Part shown: one piece after another, positions 52,153 through 54,347 of the stretch | Layout of the letters: each line of letters opens with the position of its first letter | Numbering within the stretch: position 1 is the stretch's first letter | Assembly: GCA_003576765.1 (NCBI GenBank) | Contig: QEVP01000028.1 | Span: 1-54,347, forward strand | Direction: 5' to 3' | Source of the DNA: Pseudomonadota bacterium | GTDB taxonomy: Bacteria > Pseudomonadota > Alphaproteobacteria > Rhizobiales > Xanthobacteraceae | Length of the DNA stretch: 54,347 bases | Notes under the pieces: model-generated | Told to the model about the DNA's origin: nothing | The model's database searches: none | What the model saw: the letters and a program-made list of their open reading frames with translations, nothing else | Program-made: the position numbers and the translations under genes

Positions 52153-54347
52153 GTGAAGATCCGCAAGCCCTCCACTGGCATCCCGGACCGCGAGGCGATC
52201 CTCGCGTTCATCCGCGACGCCAAAGGCGAGGTCGGCACGCGCGAGATCGCCCGCGCCTTCGGACTGAAAAACGCCGACCGCGCGGCGCTGCGAAGGCTGC
52301 TGCGCGAACTGGCCCATGACGGCGCAGTGAAAAAGCGCGGCCGTCGGCTGCACGAGGCGCACGCGCTGCCGCCGACGGTGATTGCCGATGTCACCGCACG
52401 CGACGCCGACGGCGAATTTATCGCTGCGCCGACCGAATGGGACGAGGCCGTCTCCGGTCCGGCACCGAAAATCCGCATCGTGCTGTCGCGATACCCGAAG
52501 CCCGGTACTGCCGCCGGCGTCGGCGACCGCGCTCTGTTGCGCGTCGAGCGCACCGAGGACGATGAAGACGGCATCGGCTGGCGCGGCCGGGTCATCAAAG
52601 TGCTCGACCGCAACAAGGGGCGCGTGCTCGGCATTTTCCGCGCGTTGCCTGAAGGCGGCGGCCGCCTGGTGCCGATCGACAAAAAGCAGGCCGACCGCGA
52701 ACTGGCGATCGCGCCGGACGACGCCGGGGAAGCAAAGGACGGCGACCTCATCAGCGTCGAGTTGCGCCGCGCCCGCGCCTTCGGCCCGCCGCGCGCGCGG
52801 GTGAAGGAACGGCTCGGCTCGCTCAAGACCGAGCGCGCCGTCAGCCTGATCGCGATCCACGCCCACGACATCCCGCTGGCCTTCTCCGACGCCGCGCTGC
52901 ACGAGGCCGAGGCGGCCAGGCCCACGACGCTCAAGGGACGCGAGGACTGGCGCAGCCTGCCGCTCGTCACCATCGATCCGCCGGATGCCAAGGACCACGA
53001 CGACGCGGTGCACGCGGAAGCCGACCCCGACCCGACCAACAAGGGCGGCTTCATCGTTCACGTCGCCATTGCCGACGTCGGCTTTTATGTCCGCCCCGGC
53101 ACGGCGCTCGACCGCGAGGCGCTCAAGCGCGGCAACTCGGTTTACTTCCCCGACCGGGTGGTGCCGATGCTGCCCGAGCGCATCTCCAACGATCTGTGCT
53201 CGCTGATCCCCGGCGCGCCGCGCGGCGCGCTCGCGGTGCGCATGGTGCTCGACGCCCAGGGCCGCAAGCGTTCGCACTCGTTCCACCGCGTGCTGATGCG
53301 CTCGGCAGCGAAACTTCATTATGCGCAGGTGCAGGCGGCGGTCGACGGCCGCCCGGACGAGGCGACAGCACCGCTGCTCGAACCCATCCTGCGCCCTCTC
53401 TATGCCGCCTATACTTGCGCAAAACAGGCACGCGAGGACCGCGAGCCGCTCGACCTCGACCTGCCGGAACGGAAAATCCTGCTCAAGTCCGACGGCACGG
53501 TGGACCGCGTCATGGTGCCGGAGCGGCTGGACGCGCATCGGCTGATCGAGGAGTTCATGATCCTCGCCAACGTCGCCGCTGCCGAGACCCTGGAAAAGCA
53601 GGGGTTGCCGTTCATCTACCGCGTCCACGACGAGCCGGGCGTCGAGAAGGTGCATAACCTTTTCGATTTCCTGCGCACGCTCGATATCGGCTTCGCCAAG
53701 GGCGGCGCGCTACGGCCCGCGCAGTTCAACCGCGTGCTGGCGCAGGTGCGCGGCCGCGACGTCGAGCCGCTGGTCAACGAGGTGGTGCTGCGCGCGCAGG
53801 CGCAGGCCGAATACGTCTCCGAGAATTATGGCCATTTCGGCCTCAACCTGCGCCGCTATGCGCATTTCACCTCGCCGATCCGCCGCTACGCCGACCTGAT
53901 CGTGCATCGCGCGCTGATCCGCGCCTTGAAACTCGGCGACGGCGCGTTGCCGGAAGATGCGACGACCGAATCGCTCGGCGAGATCGCGGCACAAATCTCG
54001 CTGACTGAGCGCCGCGCCATGAAGGCGGAGCGCGAGACCGCCGACCGCCTGATCGCACACCACCTCGCCGACCGCATCGGCGCGACGTTTTCCGCGCGCA
54101 TTTCCGGCGTCACCCGCGCCGGGCTGTTCGTCCGCCTCGACGACACCGGCGCCGACGGGCTGATTCCGATCCGCTCGCTCGGAACCGAGTATTTCCAGTA
54201 CGACGAGGCGCGCCACGCGCTGGTCGGCACCCGCAGCGGTGCCATGCACCGGCTGGGTGACGCGGTGGAGGTTCGTCTGGTAGAAGCGGCTCCGGTCGCC
54301 GGCGCGCTACGCTTCGAGCTTCTGGCCAACGCCGCCGGCCGCCGCGG
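52153..54347 (+). CDS. rnr: Ribonuclease R (3' end beyond window)
   Basis: 3'-5' exoribonuclease of the RNase II/R family; about 731 codons are visible and the frame is open at the window end. An N-terminal helix-turn-helix (REAILAFIRDAKGEVGTREIARAFGLKNADRAALRRLLREL) is followed by cold-shock domains, then the RNB catalytic domain with Asp275, Asp278, Asp281, Asp283 and Asp284 in IDPPDAKDHDDAV, YFPDRVVPMLPERISNDLCSL, and RRYAHFTSPIRRYADLIVHRAL. An S1 domain starts near FSARISGVTRAGLFVRLDDTGADGLIP. The GTG start, 10 bases after the topA stop, has no clear ribosome binding site; coupling to topA is likely. Confidence 0.95.
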   Translation, partial: MKIRKPSTGIPDREAILAFIRDAKGEVGTREIARAFGLKNADRAALRRLLRELAHDGAVKKRGRRLHEAHALPPTVIADVTARDADGEFIAAPTEWDEAVSGPAPKIRIVLSRYPKPGTAAGVGDRALLRVERTEDDEDGIGWRGRVIKVLDRNKGRVLGIFRALPEGGGRLVPIDKKQADRELAIAPDDAGEAKDGDLISVELRRARAFGPPRARVKERLGSLKTERAVSLIAIHAHDIPLAFSDAALHEAEAARPTTLKGREDWRSLPLVTIDPPDAKDHDDAVHAEADPDPTNKGGFIVHVAIADVGFYVRPGTALDREALKRGNSVYFPDRVVPMLPERISNDLCSLIPGAPRGALAVRMVLDAQGRKRSHSFHRVLMRSAAKLHYAQVQAAVDGRPDEATAPLLEPILRPLYAAYTCAKQAREDREPLDLDLPERKILLKSDGTVDRVMVPERLDAHRLIEEFMILANVAAAETLEKQGLPFIYRVHDEPGVEKVHNLFDFLRTLDIGFAKGGALRPAQFNRVLAQVRGRDVEPLVNEVVLRAQAQAEYVSENYGHFGLNLRRYAHFTSPIRRYADLIVHRALIRALKLGDGALPEDATTESLGEIAAQISLTERRAMKAERETADRLIAHHLADRIGATFSARISGVTRAGLFVRLDDTGADGLIPIRSLGTEYFQYDEARHALVGTRSGAMHRLGDAVEVRLVEAAPVAGALRFELLANAAGRR

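Noticed and set aside
49710..53054. 1114-codon open frame on the minus strand across topA and rnr
   Set aside because: Antisense shadow of two well-identified genes; no recognisable protein features.
1..54347. tRNA, rRNA, CRISPR arrays, insertion sequences, prophage or integrase genes
   Set aside because: Looked for across the window. No cloverleaf-like segments, direct-repeat/spacer arrays, transposase or integrase motifs were recognised; the poly-C tract is a homopolymer, not an array.

Overview
This 54-kb window is GC-rich chromosomal DNA. It most likely comes from an alphaproteobacterium of the Bradyrhizobium / Afipia / Oligotropha / Rhodopseudomonas group (Nitrobacteraceae). The reasons are the form I CO dehydrogenase genes coxCMSLDEFG, the gatC-gatA neighbourhood, the pyrB-pyrC-plsY-dprA-topA-rnr order, and promoter boxes of the FixK2/FnrN and Irr type seen in that family. 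Taxonomy is inferred from gene content only. No rRNA, tRNA, CRISPR array, transposase or prophage was recognised.

Layout. 1-1.7 kb: a cysteine hydrolase, the stump of an amine/amino-acid oxidase, and a YiiM-type MOSC protein. 1.7-5.4 kb (minus strand): a small sulfur module, thiosulfate-type permease - flavocytochrome c sulfide dehydrogenase flavoprotein - soxY - soxZ, without soxXA, soxB or soxCD. 5.5-6.7 kb: a membrane diguanylate cyclase. 7.0-15.1 kb: a heme-iron locus with TonB-dependent receptor, HmuTUV transporter, an IsdG-type aerobic heme-degrading enzyme, HutX carrier and HutW, a radical-SAM anaerobic heme-degrading enzyme. 15.6-16.7 kb: a MarR regulator divergent from a VOC protein around a perfect 20-bp palindrome. 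16.9-25.7 kb: coxC then coxM-S-L-D-E-F-G, encoding the Mo/Cu CO dehydrogenase and its active-site maturation proteins; coxB, H, I and K are not in the window. 25.9-33.1 kb: zinc alcohol dehydrogenase, glucokinase, and a three-gene operon matching E. coli yhiI-rbbA-yhhJ in order and size. Both flanking intergenic regions carry exact FixK2-type boxes. 33.1-34.5 kb: a repeat-rich, gene-poor stretch with a truncated SEL1 gene, a 22-base C homopolymer and a 47-residue lysine-rich histone H1-like gene. 35-54 kb: mostly housekeeping genes (gatB, lrgAB, a patatin lipoprotein, gatA, gatC, nitronate monooxygenase, ruvX, an AidB-like acyl-CoA dehydrogenase, pyrB, a metal-ligand-less pyrC, plsY, dprA, a small conserved protein, topA, and rnr running off the end).

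How the parts fit. The window joins a core backbone to accessory energy modules (CO oxidation, reduced sulfur, heme iron) and to a probable low-oxygen regulon. Three intergenic regions (before hutW, before the alcohol dehydrogenase, and between glucokinase and yhiI) each contain a 14-base match to TTG(A/C)-N6-(T/G)CAA. This suggests that anaerobic heme breakdown, the dehydrogenase, glucokinase and the RbbA-type ABC operon are switched on together when oxygen is low. Regulation is inferred from motifs only.
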